Below are positions 12,251-23,681 of a DNA stretch of 64,000 nt, piece by piece. The position numbers were made by a program, and so were the translations under genes. The DNA is from Flammulina velutipes (taxonomy: Eukaryota; Basidiomycota; Agaricomycetes; Agaricales; Physalacriaceae). Under the pieces are notes generated by a model. It saw only the letters and a list, made by a program, of their open reading frames with translations, was not told the origin of the DNA and made no database searches. Within the stretch, counting starts at the first letter, position 1, and every line of letters begins with the position of its first letter. Location of the stretch: NCBI GenBank assembly GCA_011800155.1, contig CM022374.1:1488001-1552000 (forward strand), given 5' to 3'.

Positions 12251-12394
12251 CCTGGGCGACTGGCAGTCGTCGTCAAGCTTGGAAAGTCATTTCGTGGGCG
12301 CTGATCAACAGGTCAAATGCCGTTATAGAACTTACAAGCAACTCTCTTACATATCGTTCAAAGAGAATTTAGGTGGACAAAGTAGAATTTGTTC

Positions 12395-13126
12395 ATGATG
12401 GTAAGAGGTAAACCTGCTGTGACTCTTACTCTCACCATCACCATGAACGAAATACGAATAACCAGCCACGGCAAAATGAAAGCCTGGATTGCCTTTGCTC
12501 TCGATAACTTACAGGACGACAGCGACGGCGCAAAGCCTGTAGTCTTGCATACTCTACCAAATCCAAATCCAAATCCCAAGGCTCCTAGCGCACCTTCTAC
12601 GTCTAGCTCTAGCACGCTCCTCATACCCCGTCTCATATCTGTCGTTGAAATTATCAAACGCGAATACATAAAGACGCTCGAGATGAAGCATTCGACGCGT
12701 CTTTCGGGGCTGCACCAGTACAATGAGGTCGGCTCACTGGAAGAACTGGGATTGACGCCGGACAACGAGGAGGGTGATCAGCGCGCCCTCGAGTTGATTA
12801 GGGCCCTCGAAGGCAAAAAGTAAGGTGACTGGCTCTATCTTGTATATCATACTTATCGTACGACAGCCCAAAACATATCCAGACACCGTTCATGCGCGTA
12901 ACATTGAGTCTACACGAACTTCCCGAGTTGAAAGACAATGGTGCCACGTACGTCGACTTGCCTTCAATCATTAACCAACGCGCTTCTGACCCACAACACA
13001 CGTAGTTATCAACCACCGCTCAAAAGAAAGATGTCCAAATCTGCCAAGACTCGGGCAAAGAAGAGGGAGAAAAAAGCAAACGATGATATTGCGCCCATAG
13101 ACGAGATGGTGACAGAGCAAGTCTGA
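12395..13126 (+). CDS. Alba-domain nucleic-acid-binding protein, copy 1, 208 residues
   Basis: The N-terminal part reads TLTLTITMNEIRITSHGKMK, followed by AWIAFALDNLQDD, the Alba fold start (beta strand, then IxITSxGK loop, then helix). After an Asn-Pro-rich insert (residues about 55-65), LIPRLISVVEIIKREYIKTL and, in exon 2, TPFMRVTLSLHELPEL complete the domain. Alba proteins bind RNA or DNA; eukaryotic members include the RNase P/MRP subunits Rpp20/Rpp25. Exons: 12395-12819, 12867-12947, 13006-13126. The third exon is a strongly basic tail (KSAKTRAKKREKKA) ending DEMVTEQV. The start is the first of two adjacent ATGs. It is about 150 bases from, and head to head with, the DUF6535 pseudogene. 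Nearly identical to the gene at 27622-28346. Confidence 0.78.
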
Positions 13127-13632
13127 TGTATGTGCATTGTTGCTTTCACTCTGCTGCCGTTGAGAATTGTTCAAGGCAGACTTGTCTTTGTTGGTACAAA
13201 TGCTGCCCAACGGATCTCCCAGTCGCTGAACTCCATCCAATCCGAAGCATTCGCTCTCGTCTCTGTCCGAGGGTACCGAGCGTGCGAAGATGCCTCAGGT
13301 ATCCAAGTCCGTGGAATTGGCATGATGCTTTCGTCGAAATCCTGGCTTCTCCCGATCATCGTTGTACGAGTTCTTCGAACACACTCAGTATCATAAGTGG
13401 CAATACTTACCACTATCAGCACTCCTACATAACTGTTTTCCAACAAGGATTTCGAGTCGAGGCTACCCAAGGTTTGTTGAAGAAGAAGGCACGTAAGCGC
13501 GATAGTAGCGCGATTTGTCACTGAAAAGATACGAAGTTGCATATCGGATTGGGAACAAAGGAACGCGATAATGGCAATGTCCTTACTAATCTTTGTTCCT
13601 TCGATCTTTGTCTTTTTTCCAGACGCTACATA
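13127..13632. other. Intergenic stretch with diverged similarity to 27350-27620
   Basis: No gene is supported here. The first ~270 bases, directly after the Alba stop, are recognisably related to the minus strand of 27620-27350, which follows the second Alba gene: both begin TGTATGTGCATTGTTGCTT, then share TTGAGAATTGTTC and TTTGTCTTTGTTG. Identity is clearly lower than between the two Alba genes. Short frames exist on both strands but match nothing I recognise and are not shared intact by the two copies. The last ~150 bases may include the promoter or leader of the kinase-like gene that starts at 13633. Confidence 0.5.
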
Positions 13633-15278
13633 ATGCGAAGAGCATCTGTGGCTCATCCCTCCGCCTCGATGTCTCACTGGAAGCTGTTTTTCTTTGACGC
13701 TTCTCTTCCTCGTCCCCGTCTCCCCAAGCTCAAGCTCAATCTCAAGTTCTTTCACCTCAGATTCAGATTCAACGACACTCCGACCCCCAGCGCCACCTCC
13801 GAGTCTGACTTTGACTCTGAGACCCCCAGTGACAAGAAGCTAAAGCATGTTTCATGGGTCCCTTGGATCGAAGACCCAGAGAAACGACAGCAGGCGCTGT
13901 CGGAGGCCTCATCCTCATTGACAGCCCCCGACTCCGACTTCCCGACCTACTCATACGACCGTCCTCTCGTCCTCAGATTCGCCGGCCGAAAGTTCAAGAT
14001 CATGGGCCCGAAGCTGCATACTGGCGAGACTAGCGTGGTGTGGATGGTCAATGAGGACAAGAAGGACAAAATAGTCGGAGAGACAAACAGGGCGTGCGTC
14101 TGCAAGGTTGTGTATACCCAGAAGCTGGTCGACAAGAAGGTTCGTGAAAGCAACGGGAAGACCTCGAGGTGCACAGGAGCGGATAGGGTGGCTGCGCTGG
14201 TAGAAGTCCATCGGGAAGTCGATGTCATGTTTGACAATCCCGGCCTGAGTCCCTTCCTCGCAGAGTTGATCTTCGCGGGACATAATGCAGACGCCACATT
14301 CATATTCATGGTATTTTCAAAACCCATCCCCGACCCCTCTTTCATTAATAACCTCCATTGCAGCCGATGTACGGCGCGACAATCCGGGGACTTCTTAGGC
14401 TGACCGACAGAGGCCCAAACACGTTCACTACGTACATCAAGTACGTCGCCGAAATCGCAAGTCTTCTTCCCCTCCGTCCACCCTTCTCTCCCTAACCACC
14501 TCAGCTCAGATCCTCGGTATCTCTGACCTGCACGACAGAGACCTCGTCCATCTCAACCTCACCCCGGACAACATCATGCTCGAGGGCCCCCGTCCGCACA
14601 TTCGCATATGTGACTTTGCCACCAGCCAGTACATCAACAACGTTCAAGCTCCTTTCACCCCTCCATCCATCTACACCGCCCCCGAGCTACACAACTCCTC
14701 TAAAGCGCCCATCGACGGCATCAAAGCCGACATCTACGCATTCGGTGTCATCTTCGCAGAGATGATGTATTCCGAGCTCATTGAAGGACACAAAATGAAC
14801 ACGGGAAAGTACAACGTCCAGTATCACTGGCCCGAGAACACGTTCGACCCACACCAGAAGGAGATACAGGATTTTCTAAAGGGGTATTATGAGAAGTGGA
14901 ATTTGTACGACTTGGTGTATAATAAGGTAATGTGTGTTTTCTCCCACCGAGCGGTGTTTTTCTGACAATGTATAGATCTTAGTCGCCAATCCGAAAGGGA
15001 GGCGGACTCTCAACAAGGTTATGGAGCATCGGATATTCAGGGAGAATGGAGTGACGAGTAGGACCAAGTTGTATGATGTTGCTATCAAAGGTATGTGTAC
15101 TTTCAACGCCTGCCGGTCACTCGCTCAATTTACCCACCGTATAGACACTTCCGACTACCACATTGCGGCCGATCAAGTTCTGTTGAATCATATTAACGTG
15201 TCGAGGGAGATTTTAGCTGGGGACGGTAGTGAAGGATGTACACATCTGTTACCTGGTAGGCATGTTGACGAGGATTAG
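13633..15278 (+). CDS. Protein kinase-fold protein, probably a pseudokinase, 481 residues
   Basis: Five exons (13633-14310, 14364-14460, 14505-14926, 14976-15090, 15145-15278) join in frame. The first ~110 residues are a basic then Ser-rich leader; the kinase fold runs from about 120 to 440. The subdomain VI region reads LHDRDLVHLNLTPDN at 267-281, where the usual HRD is HLN, so the catalytic Asp is Asn at about 276. The DFG position reads CDFATS, so Asp 295 is kept but Gly is Ala. APE is kept in YTAPELH, followed by KADIYAFGVIFAEMMY (subdomain IX). The glycine loop is weak (LHTGETSVVWMV) and a possible Lys is in VCKVV. Loss of the catalytic Asp suggests a non-catalytic or weakly active protein. 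Many agaricomycete kinase-like proteins are like this; no partner is evident. Additional upstream exons are possible. Confidence 0.7.
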
Positions 15279-15457
15279 GATTCATGTCGTTCTTGATATC
15301 ACGACTTGAATGATATTTCTATAACGCTGCAAATGTGTGATCCTGCTCAAATTCTAGTCTTAGAGCACACACCCCTTCGAAAGATTTAAAACGGAAATAT
15401 ACACGAAAGTGAAGCACATTACAGAGAGAAAAACGTAAACAAAATTATCCGCATGTA

Positions 15458-18400
15458 CTACCGTAAACAACTCAACTCCACCTTCTTCAAAAGCCCTTTC
15501 AACGTACCACTCGTCCGATTGCAATTCCCCTTCAGCCATCCCTCCATCCTCTTCCTAACACTCTCTAGCTCTCCCGAAATAGGCAGGACCCCACCCCCAA
15601 CCCTCCCCGGATTCAAACACAAATCGAAAAACTCGCCCCACATCTCGGTCTGCCAATACCTCTTAAACGGCGTCGCAATCTTATACGACCCCGCAACACC
15701 AGTAATAGACCCCGCCTCAATGTACTTGCCAAACAGCAAGCAATACACGATCCCCCCAAGCCCGAAATAGTCCGTCTGGTACGTCCACGGGCGCTCCTCC
15801 CGAATCTCAAAGCAGTCCCGGTCGTCCGTCGTCCAGTCAGCAATGAATTCCTGCCCGACAGGGAACATACGCGTATTAATCGTCCGCCCGAAATCGATGA
15901 GCTTGATCCCCTTGTAGCTCCACCCGCCCCCTCCCGCAGGATCATACATGCCCGACCATGACGAGGCGCCCCCAGGGACATCCTCCAGACGTAGCAAGCA
16001 GTTGTCGATCTTCAGGTCACCATGGATGAATCCAGCACTGTGCATGCCCTCCAATAACCTCAAGAGCTCAACAGCGAAGAATACCACGAGCAGCTCGTCG
16101 AGGCATGCCCCCTGCTGCGACACCCCCGCAGTCACCGCCTTCGTCACGACATCCAGCAGCATTCCCTGCGAACCGAATTCGAGCACAAGGAAACTCTCAT
16201 CACGGAAGGCGAAGAGACTTTGCGGGAGGACGATCGACCGGCATAATGAGGATGGAAGGGCCGCGTGCAGTTTACGAAGAATGTGGTACTCCCAAAGATT
16301 CCGAGGGCGTACAACCTTGATAGCGAAGATCTTGGCCTCTTCATCTTCGTCCTCGTCAAAGTCCATCCCCGTATCGTCATCCTGGTTCGGAGCGCAAACA
16401 GCCTGGAAGACAGCCCCAAACCCGCCTTCCCCTAGCTTCCCGGATACCAGGTATTTCTCTCCGTCCAACGAGAGGGGGAAGGTATCGCCACCGTCCAGAC
16501 CCCCATGGTTAGACCCTGAGCTCGTCTTCCGTAGTTTCTTTGCGAATTTCTGTAAGCCGTCCAGCATATGAGCCTCTTGATGTCGGAGATCGTGGTACTG
16601 GGCATCTGAAGGTAAAAGTGACAGGACAGTAGACATCACAGATGGGTCGAAGGGATTGCAAGGGTTCGGCGGGTGGAAATTGGTGCTCAGTTTCAATGCT
16701 TCGACGAGGCTAAGTTGGCCGGTGTGCTCTTGCAAGTCATCCATTCGCCGTGAATGCTCCGTCGTGTCATCTTGATACTGGCTGAGGTTCTTCCACGGCT
16801 GACCTGACGCTGCCGGATGCCAGTCCTCCTCCTCCTCTCCTTCTCCCTCCTCAGGCGCTAGGTCGCCCTCCGCCAGTACGTTGCCCTCATAGTCGTACTC
16901 GTCCTCTTCCGGAACCGAGTCCTGCGTTCGATGTGTGGGGGTGCCGTAAAGAGACTGTGTACTCGTGTACTCGAGCGTCCGCTCTTTAATAGGCGTCATA
17001 ACGTTGAATTGGCCGAAACGACCACCAAGAGGAACATCAGACGAGTAGCCTCCCCCGGTCCCGTCATCCTCCTCCCTCTCTTCCAGAGGGGTTTCATAGT
17101 CGTGCTCTTCCATGGATTGATCGAAATCTTCGTCTTCCACGAAGCTGCTACCGTAGTCGTCTTCGTCCTCTTGCTCGACTCCCACCCCGCTGAACACTGA
17201 TGAGGTTCCCGTGCTTTGGGATGATAGCGGACTGGCTGGAGGTTCTACAGGGTGGAGAACCTGGACCGGTGCCAGTGCCAATGGAGGCTCTGGCTCATCA
17301 CGAAAGGGAACGAACGCTCGAGCAGGCGTGAAAGCAGGAGCAGGCGTAAAAGTAGCAGCAGGTGTGAAAGCAGATGGCGGCTTGGGAGTGAACGGGTTCT
17401 CGCCCTCTCCAGGTCGGCAAAAGACTTTGGGTGTTTTCTGATTCTCGTCGAATCCTGCATATTTCGCCGGGGGCGGGGGGTCGGAGTTGGATTCCGAAAG
17501 GGAAGAGACGTCTTGATAAGATTTCGCCCGTTCGTGAGTGAGAGGCTTCGCCTGAGGTTTGCCAATTGCCTCGGTATAAACGTCGCGAAGAGGCGACTTG
17601 GAAGCGGGCGTGAAGACGGTTGAAAATATTGGACCCTTGTCTTGTTGCAAACTAGTAGGAGTTTTGGGGGGTGCGAAAGTTGTGGCTAGGAATGGTTTGG
17701 GAGGTGGCGCTGGGGTTGAAGAATCCACGAAAGGTACGAACTGAATAGATGGAAATCAATATTGAACACGATATTGAGAAAGTGGTTACCTTGGGGGCAG
17801 GCTTATTCTCTTTCCGACCAGATTTAGGTTCTTCATCCACAAAGATCTTGAAGCCTACAATCACTGTCAGAAAACATGATTCAGCTCAAGCCACGCAGTC
17901 TTACCTCCGCTATGTGAATTGTTCAGCGCTTGTTTTTCCGCATCTGCTTTAACGACAGGCTGCTTCGGAGTGGTCAAGGATTCGACCTTCTTGAGGGGCG
18001 CGTGCTTGCTTCCGGGTCTTGCTAATTTGAGGGTCTTTTCAGGAGAGTTGAACATGCCAAACACGTCGGCTAATGCTTCCTTTGTATTGATGGTCACTGT
18101 TGGTTCTGCATTCAACAAGCTCTTCCTGCCGAAGCGTGGTCTCGGCGTAACGTCGTCCTCGTCGTCGAACGCGACGCGAATAGACGTCGTAGCAGAACCA
18201 CGTGGTGCAGTCGAGCCGACTGGTAGAGGAGTCCATTTTTTGCCCAAGAGGCCCATTGATCGGGCGCGCGCCTCAGCGGCGCAGTATTCGACGCCATCCG
18301 GGGTCCAGAGTAGAGATGTATTATAGTTGAGCTTCTCGGGCCGCTTGCCGGGAGGCGGGGGTGCGAGCATCAGCGCGTATCGTGACTCTCTGGTGGATGC

Positions 18401-19013
18401 GCCTTCCACTATGGGTGTTGGTGCGGGTGCGGGAGTAGGCGCAGGCGCAGGCGCTGAGCTAGAGCTAGGTTTGGAGGTGGAAGGAGTATTGCGAGCTTTG
18501 AAGTCCTGATAACGCGTCTTGAGGCGTTCCACTGGCCTGACTTGTCTCTTGATGCCCATCCGATACACATGTTCAGCGTCGCCTGTCCTGGATGAGCGAT
18601 GTTAGTGGTATGCAGTAAATTGGGAATGCAACGAACCTTCCAACTCTCTCCAGGGATCGCGCGTATTCTTCGTACAGGAGCGAGTAGGACGTGCCAATGT
18701 GCTGCCTGGCCAGCGATGCATACATGTTGATCGCGGTTGCAATATCGAGCTGGCGAGCATAGAGAACCCATAGTTTGAGATACCGCAAGTCGTTCTTGTA
18801 TATCGAGTCACTCTGGAATGTCTCCGTTGCCTGCTTGAGAACGTCGGAGAGACCAGATTGCGGGTCATTCTCTGGGTAATTCTTGGTTATCCACTGGACG
18901 AACTGGACGTAGACAGCGAGCGGATCGTCTTCGTCTTTCAGCGCCGTCTTTATGCGCGTAACGTGATCGCGTCGTTGAGCCTCGAGGTCGTGCCCATCTT
19001 GCGCCACCGCCAT
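15458..19013 (-). CDS. BUB1: Spindle checkpoint kinase BUB1, 1,135 residues
   Basis: Bub1 acts at kinetochores in the spindle assembly checkpoint and phosphorylates histone H2A. Exon 1 (19013-18637) carries the Mad3/Bub1 homology TPR region: DPLAVYVQFVQWITKNYPEN, LKLWVLYARQLDIATAINMY, SYSLLYEEYARSLERVGR. Exon 2 (18587-17905) starts DAEHVYRMGIKRQVRPVERL, completes it, and ends after a disordered, Pro/Ala-rich region. Exon 3 (17854-17790) holds FKIFVDEE and a KEN box in GRKENKP. Exon 4 (17740-15458) has a disordered acidic region with MTPIKERTLEY and a C-terminal kinase: GEGGFGAVF (about residue 813), IFAIKVV (Lys ~850), FIHGDLKIDNCLL (Asp ~950) and LIDFGRTINTRMFP (DFG ~991). All catalytic residues are present. 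The start is ATG 19013; it is divergent from the gene at 19122 with ~110 bases shared as promoter. Confidence 0.92.
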
Positions 19014-19121
19014 GGTGGTTGTCTTCCAGGTGTTTGATTGCACTTGTTTGGCTCTCTACGGACGCGTCGCGAGGCCGATCGCGCTCACGTGCATTCTTCA
19101 TCTTCGTCTACAACTATCATC

Positions 19122-20379
19122 ATGTCCTTTGCAGATCTACCCCTCCAGTCAAGAAAATTGAAGAGAGACACTGTGAAAGATATAATGGACGCATACCGGA
19201 AGGAGGACTTCGCCATGCTTCCAGCCTCAGCAATTCCGCCTCCTATTGTATTCTCCTACGCAGACCTGCCCGAGTCTCCAAGTACGGCTATCACTTCAGC
19301 CTCTATCGATTATGGACCCGCCGTTGACTTCGTTGTCCGTATTCTCACGCACATCGCACACAGCGAGCACACCCTATATGATTATTCTACACAACTGAGA
19401 AATGTCATCAAAAAGGATTCAGCGACCCGGAACATATGGAACGCATCTGAACTGATGAAAGCGAGCCCCATTGGACCATCACCACCTCAAATTCATAATT
19501 TCCTCCTTGGGCGTCGAACTGATAACGACGCCACTCCGCTGCCGCTCTCCGTCATCCTCACCAAGCTTAGTTCGGGCACACAGAAAGGTATCATGGGCGA
19601 ACTTATGTTGTCCGCAGACGTATGCAAAGTCTTTACTCAAACAGAGGTACGTGAGACATACAACTCGTCAAATATTACATGCTGAAGTCTGCATAGCTCG
19701 GGAGACCATACATTGGACCTCATGACATCTCTGCAGAACAATACAATAAGGTCAAGATATGTGTGCGCCATCTTTTGCTGTCCGCGGTTGTCCACGAGCT
19801 CGCACGCATGTTGACCAAGGCCTTCTTTGGTGGTTCATACAACATCCCCAACATTCCTTCCATGATGCCCTATGATGATGATAATCATGAAGGCGGGCTT
19901 GGATTTGCTGCTGAAATTGAGATGCTTGGGGCTTACAGTGTGATCCAATGGAGAGGAACAGCATTCCAACGTGCTACGACCGATGAGGAAAGGTTGTGGG
20001 TCCTCGACAACGTCCTTTGCACGGTTCACAACTTTAGCTACCATCTAGACGGTGCTACTGAGGGGGAAAAGACTGTTGAAGTCGGTGAGTCAATAAACTT
20101 GTATCGTCTATTGACCCTTGATGCTTGTCAATAGAGCAAGAGCAATTCGAACTCCTTGCGGAATCACTGTCTCGTTGTCAGCCCTACTGGATTTATATCC
20201 CACAAGATCGACCGAATATCGATTCCAAGGGTACCACGCGAGCCAGGTTGAACATGCAGGTCCTACCCCCGGTCCAGGAGAGAGCCAAATCCCTCGAAGA
20301 GCCAGATGACTTTATTCTAACTACATATAGCACAGCCGGATGTGGCATGACTTTCACAGGTAAAGTTCGTATACAGTAA
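19122..20379 (+). CDS. Uncharacterised protein, 385 residues
   Basis: Three exons (19122-19646, 19697-20084, 20135-20379) form one frame beginning MSFADLPLQSRKLKRDTVKD. I do not recognise a domain. The middle is helical (DFVVRILTHIAHSEHTLYDY, SVILTKLSSGTQKGIMGELM) and includes a histidine-containing stretch, VKICVRHLLLSAVVHELARM at about residue 200, whose HELAR recalls a metallopeptidase HExxx motif; a full HExxH is not present, so I do not assign a protease. The C-terminal region (FELLAESLSRCQPYWIYIPQ, FILTTYSTAGCGMTFTGKV) is compact. The gene shares a short divergent promoter with BUB1; divergent pairs in fungi are sometimes co-expressed, but nothing else links them. Confidence 0.68.
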
Positions 20380-20502
20380 CAGTAACTTGTTACTTGATTG
20401 TACCCGCGGCGCCACAATCTTTCGGATCAAAAAAAATGTAAATCCTGCACGTCATTGAATGGGCGCCTCGTGTGTGTTATTCGCATGTTCGTTACGACTT
20501 TC

Positions 20503-22299
20503 ATGAAAGCTCGTACTCTCGCTGTTCTTCTGCTCAGCGTAGCGGCGACGGCGACGGCGAAGCAATGCCACCTCAAGCTGAGCAACGCGGTTGTTAACAA
20601 TAATCCAGCCACGCCTTCGCAGACGAGCGTAACTGGGACGGATACAAATGCAAACGGCTCGGATGGTGCGTCGACGACAGCCACGACTTCCCCGACTGCG
20701 ACAGCGACGCTCGCGCCGTTTGACTATGAAAACGATAAGATTCGTGGCGTAAATCTGTGAGTAACTGTCAATGCACGCTTTAGCCGATCATTGACATGAT
20801 CATCCAAGCGGAGGATGGTTCGTTCTCGAGGTTAGCTTTCTTCTTTCCATGGAACGACAGTTTCTCAATGTTCGCAGCCGTGGATAACACCAAGTCTCTT
20901 TGAGGATACAGGAAACGATGCGATCGTCGATGAATACACGTTCGGCCAGTTGCAGGACTACGATACCGCGCTCGATAAATTAACTGAGCACTGGGAAACT
21001 GTAAATATCCTTCACCTTTGACACTCTCATTGTTAACAAATCATAGTGGTATACAGAAGACGACTTTGCGCAAATGCAGGCTGCTGGGATAAACCACGTT
21101 CGGTGCGTCAATTTCTCTGAAGTACTCCCTCTCTAAATGACCCTCCAGAATACCTGTAGGGTACTGGTCCATCCCCGTAACCTCCTCAGACACGTCTTTT
21201 GGCACTTCCCCAGCGCCATACATCCCCGGCGCCTGGCCATACGTCCTCCAAGCCCTCCACTGGGCCAAATCCCACTCCATCCACACCATCTTCGACCTGC
21301 ACGGCGCCCCCGGGAGCCAGAACGGCTACGACAACTCTGGACAACGTACCAACGACCCGCGCTTCGCCGTAACACCCGCGAACGTCTCGCGCACCATCGA
21401 CACCCTCGCTTGGGTGGCGGAGAACATTGGCGGGATGATTGATGTGCTGGAGTTGCTTAATGAGGGTGCGGGATTTCGGGGTGACGATTGGGCACAGGGC
21501 ATTAGGAGCTTTTTCAACGATGGGTATTATGCGGTTAGGGAGGCGGGGCCGGAGGGTATGAAGGTCATGATTGGGGATGCGTTTTTGGGCGTCTCGGTAT
21601 GTTTCGACGCGCCTTTGAGGGGATACATGGCTGAATCCTTTTCACATAGAACTGGAATGGCTTTTTATCCGAGGGAAACGGCCTGTTGATGGATTGGGTA
21701 CGTCCCAAGTTTACACAAATGCTTGTAGCTCACATTTCTGTAGCACGAGTACCAAATCTTCAGCAACGGTGAACTGAGTCGCTCGTTGGAGGAACACGTC
21801 CAAGTACGTCTTTTTCCACGCCCATTTTCATTTACTTATTTTCCAAAGTTCGCATGTTCATACATTCCCTCCGTCACCGAATACGCGAATAACAACTTTT
21901 GGACCATCATCGGTGAATGGTCCAACGCCGCTACGGATTGCGCCAAGTGGCTTAACGGTCGCGGTGTTGGTGCGAGGTGGGACGGGACGCGCCTCGCGGA
22001 CGACACGACTTATTTCGGCTCCTGCGCTACTATGACCGGGTCCTACGATAATTTCTCTGATGACTACAAGACGTTCTTGCGCAGGTGCGTTTCGCTTATT
22101 CGTTTCGTTGAACCACCGACATATTCTATGCAGGTACTGGGAGGTCCAAACCTTCGTGGGTGAACAAGTCTCGGGATGGGTATTCTGGACGTGGAAGGCT
22201 GAGAACGCAGACGAGTGGAGCTACCAGAAGGGATTGGAAGGTGGCTGGATTCCGCGAGACCCTACGGACAGATTGTATCCGAACATTTGCTCAACATGA
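20503..22299 (+). CDS. Secreted exo-1,3-beta-glucanase, glycoside hydrolase family 5 (EXG1-like), 470 residues
   Basis: The protein has a signal peptide ([19 protein letters not shown]), a Thr/Ser-rich linker, then a GH5 barrel that hydrolyses 1,3-beta-glucan from the non-reducing end in the cell wall. Family marks are [39 protein letters not shown] (RIPVGYW) and [17 protein letters not shown]. The acid/base Glu is in LELLNEG (about residue 257) and the nucleophile Glu in TIIGEWSNA (about residue 360). The C-terminal [16 protein letters not shown] is typical. Nine exons are read: 20503-20756, 20809-20830, 20878-21000, 21047-21102, 21149-21596, 21650-21697, 21744-21803, 21849-22084, 22134-22299. 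Exon 2 is only 22 bases. An in-frame ATG at 20485 would add six residues; 20503 gives the cleaner signal peptide. Confidence 0.88.
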
Positions 22300-22555
22300 T
22301 CAAGTACGCTACACACTGCATATACATACGACTCATTGCATATTTATTTATTGTTATCGAAATGTATGTAGAACAGATTATAGAAGAATCTATTTTGTAT
22401 CCTGGGCTGGGTTATTGGTTTCTCAACTTGAACGCCACAATTTGTACAGCACCATTGATTTCCTATTCCGTGGTGTAGCACTATTCCTTGTTAAAACTGA
22501 CAACATGTATGTAAGATGTAAATAAGTAGAGCCCGTTGGACAATAAAAGGGTGAC

Positions 22556-23594
22556 TCAGTACACAGCAGGCGGCCAATCCGGACATCCATTAAGTGTAGC
22601 ATTACACGCCTCGCGTACACGCTTCTTGCTGGCGGGATCACCAGATTTGCGATAGTTCTCAAAGACTTCCGCTAACTGGAACGACGCAGCAGCAGCCGTA
22701 TCTGAAAGACGTCAGAGGGTGATTGAAATGACTTGCGCCACTCACCAAAATGCGCATCAGCATCCTTCGCCAGCTGGGTTAAAAAGCACGTTAGACCGAC
22801 CAGAGCTCGTGATAGCCACTCACTGATTGTAACCGCCCAACCTCTTGTTGGATCTGCATCGGGTGGTATCCTCCGCCACCGTACTGCATCTGCACCGTGA
22901 ACTGCTGCACCCTCTGTTCAATCTCCTTCTTCCTACTCGCCCACGAATCCTTGACACTGTCGAATGCGCTTATGAGCTGCTTCCAGGCGTACGGGTCCCA
23001 CGCGTCAATCGCCGACTTGTTCGTGCGTATAAACTCCCGGGGGTGGCTCACGCCAGCGGGGGAAGCTGAGATGGATGTCGAAGAGGATGATTGCATAGAT
23101 GTTGAGCTAGGAGTGGAAGTGGAGCCGTCCCATCCTTGGCTTAGGGAACCGTAAGGATCGAACTGGGCGACGTAGCCGGGATTATTCTGGATCTGCTGTT
23201 GCGCTGGCGAAACATACTGTGGTTGCTGCTGTTGTTGTTGGCCATTGAGATAACTGTAGCTGCTTCCAGATATCTGAGGCGCATTCCAGCCTGTTGGCTG
23301 TGCGATTTGTGGCGATACGGGGCTCAAGTACCCCGTGCCATACGTCGGGGACATCATACCCAGTCCGTACTGCTGCTGTCCAGCCATTTGCTGCTGTGGC
23401 TGCTGCTGGTACATAAACTGCTGCTGAGGCTGTTGCTGTGGTTGCTGGAAGCCCTGGTTCTGACTCCCGAACGATGAAGCTGTATACTGCGGATCGATGC
23501 CGCCAGAGATATCAGGAAAGCGAGACTGCGTGCCGGCTGGATGCGGGGCAAATGGATTGTTCATGGTCGTTGCGCCACTGTGGCCGTTGTACAT
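22556..23594 (-). CDS. Glutamine-rich, low-complexity protein with ordered C-terminus, 314 residues
   Basis: Three exons (23594-22824, 22773-22746, 22701-22556) join in frame. The first ~170 residues are dominated by Gln, with tracts QQPQQQPQQQF, QQQPQQQM and QQQQQQPQ, mixed with Gly, Tyr, Ser and Pro. This is a prion-like composition often seen in RNA-binding or transcription co-factors. The C-terminal ~140 residues are ordered and helical: AIDAWDPYAWKQLISAFDSV, WASRKKEIEQRVQQFTVQMQ, then LAKDADAHFDTAAAASFQLA and KKRVREACNATLNGCPDW. I do not recognise this C-terminal domain. The matching plus-strand frames here are shadows. An in-frame Met at residue 11 (MNNPFAPHP) is an alternative start. 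Function unknown. Confidence 0.68.
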
Positions 23595-23681
23595 GATTCC
23601 CGGAAATTACAAAAAAGAAAAGGAGAGATGAAAGTAGGAGGTGAGTTACGGAAGTCGGCTCCCGATACCCGGACCAACAGC

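Noticed and set aside
12389..13240. Alba region read as several short independent genes
   Set aside because: The three frames join through two introns with matching phases, and the same structure recurs in the second copy.
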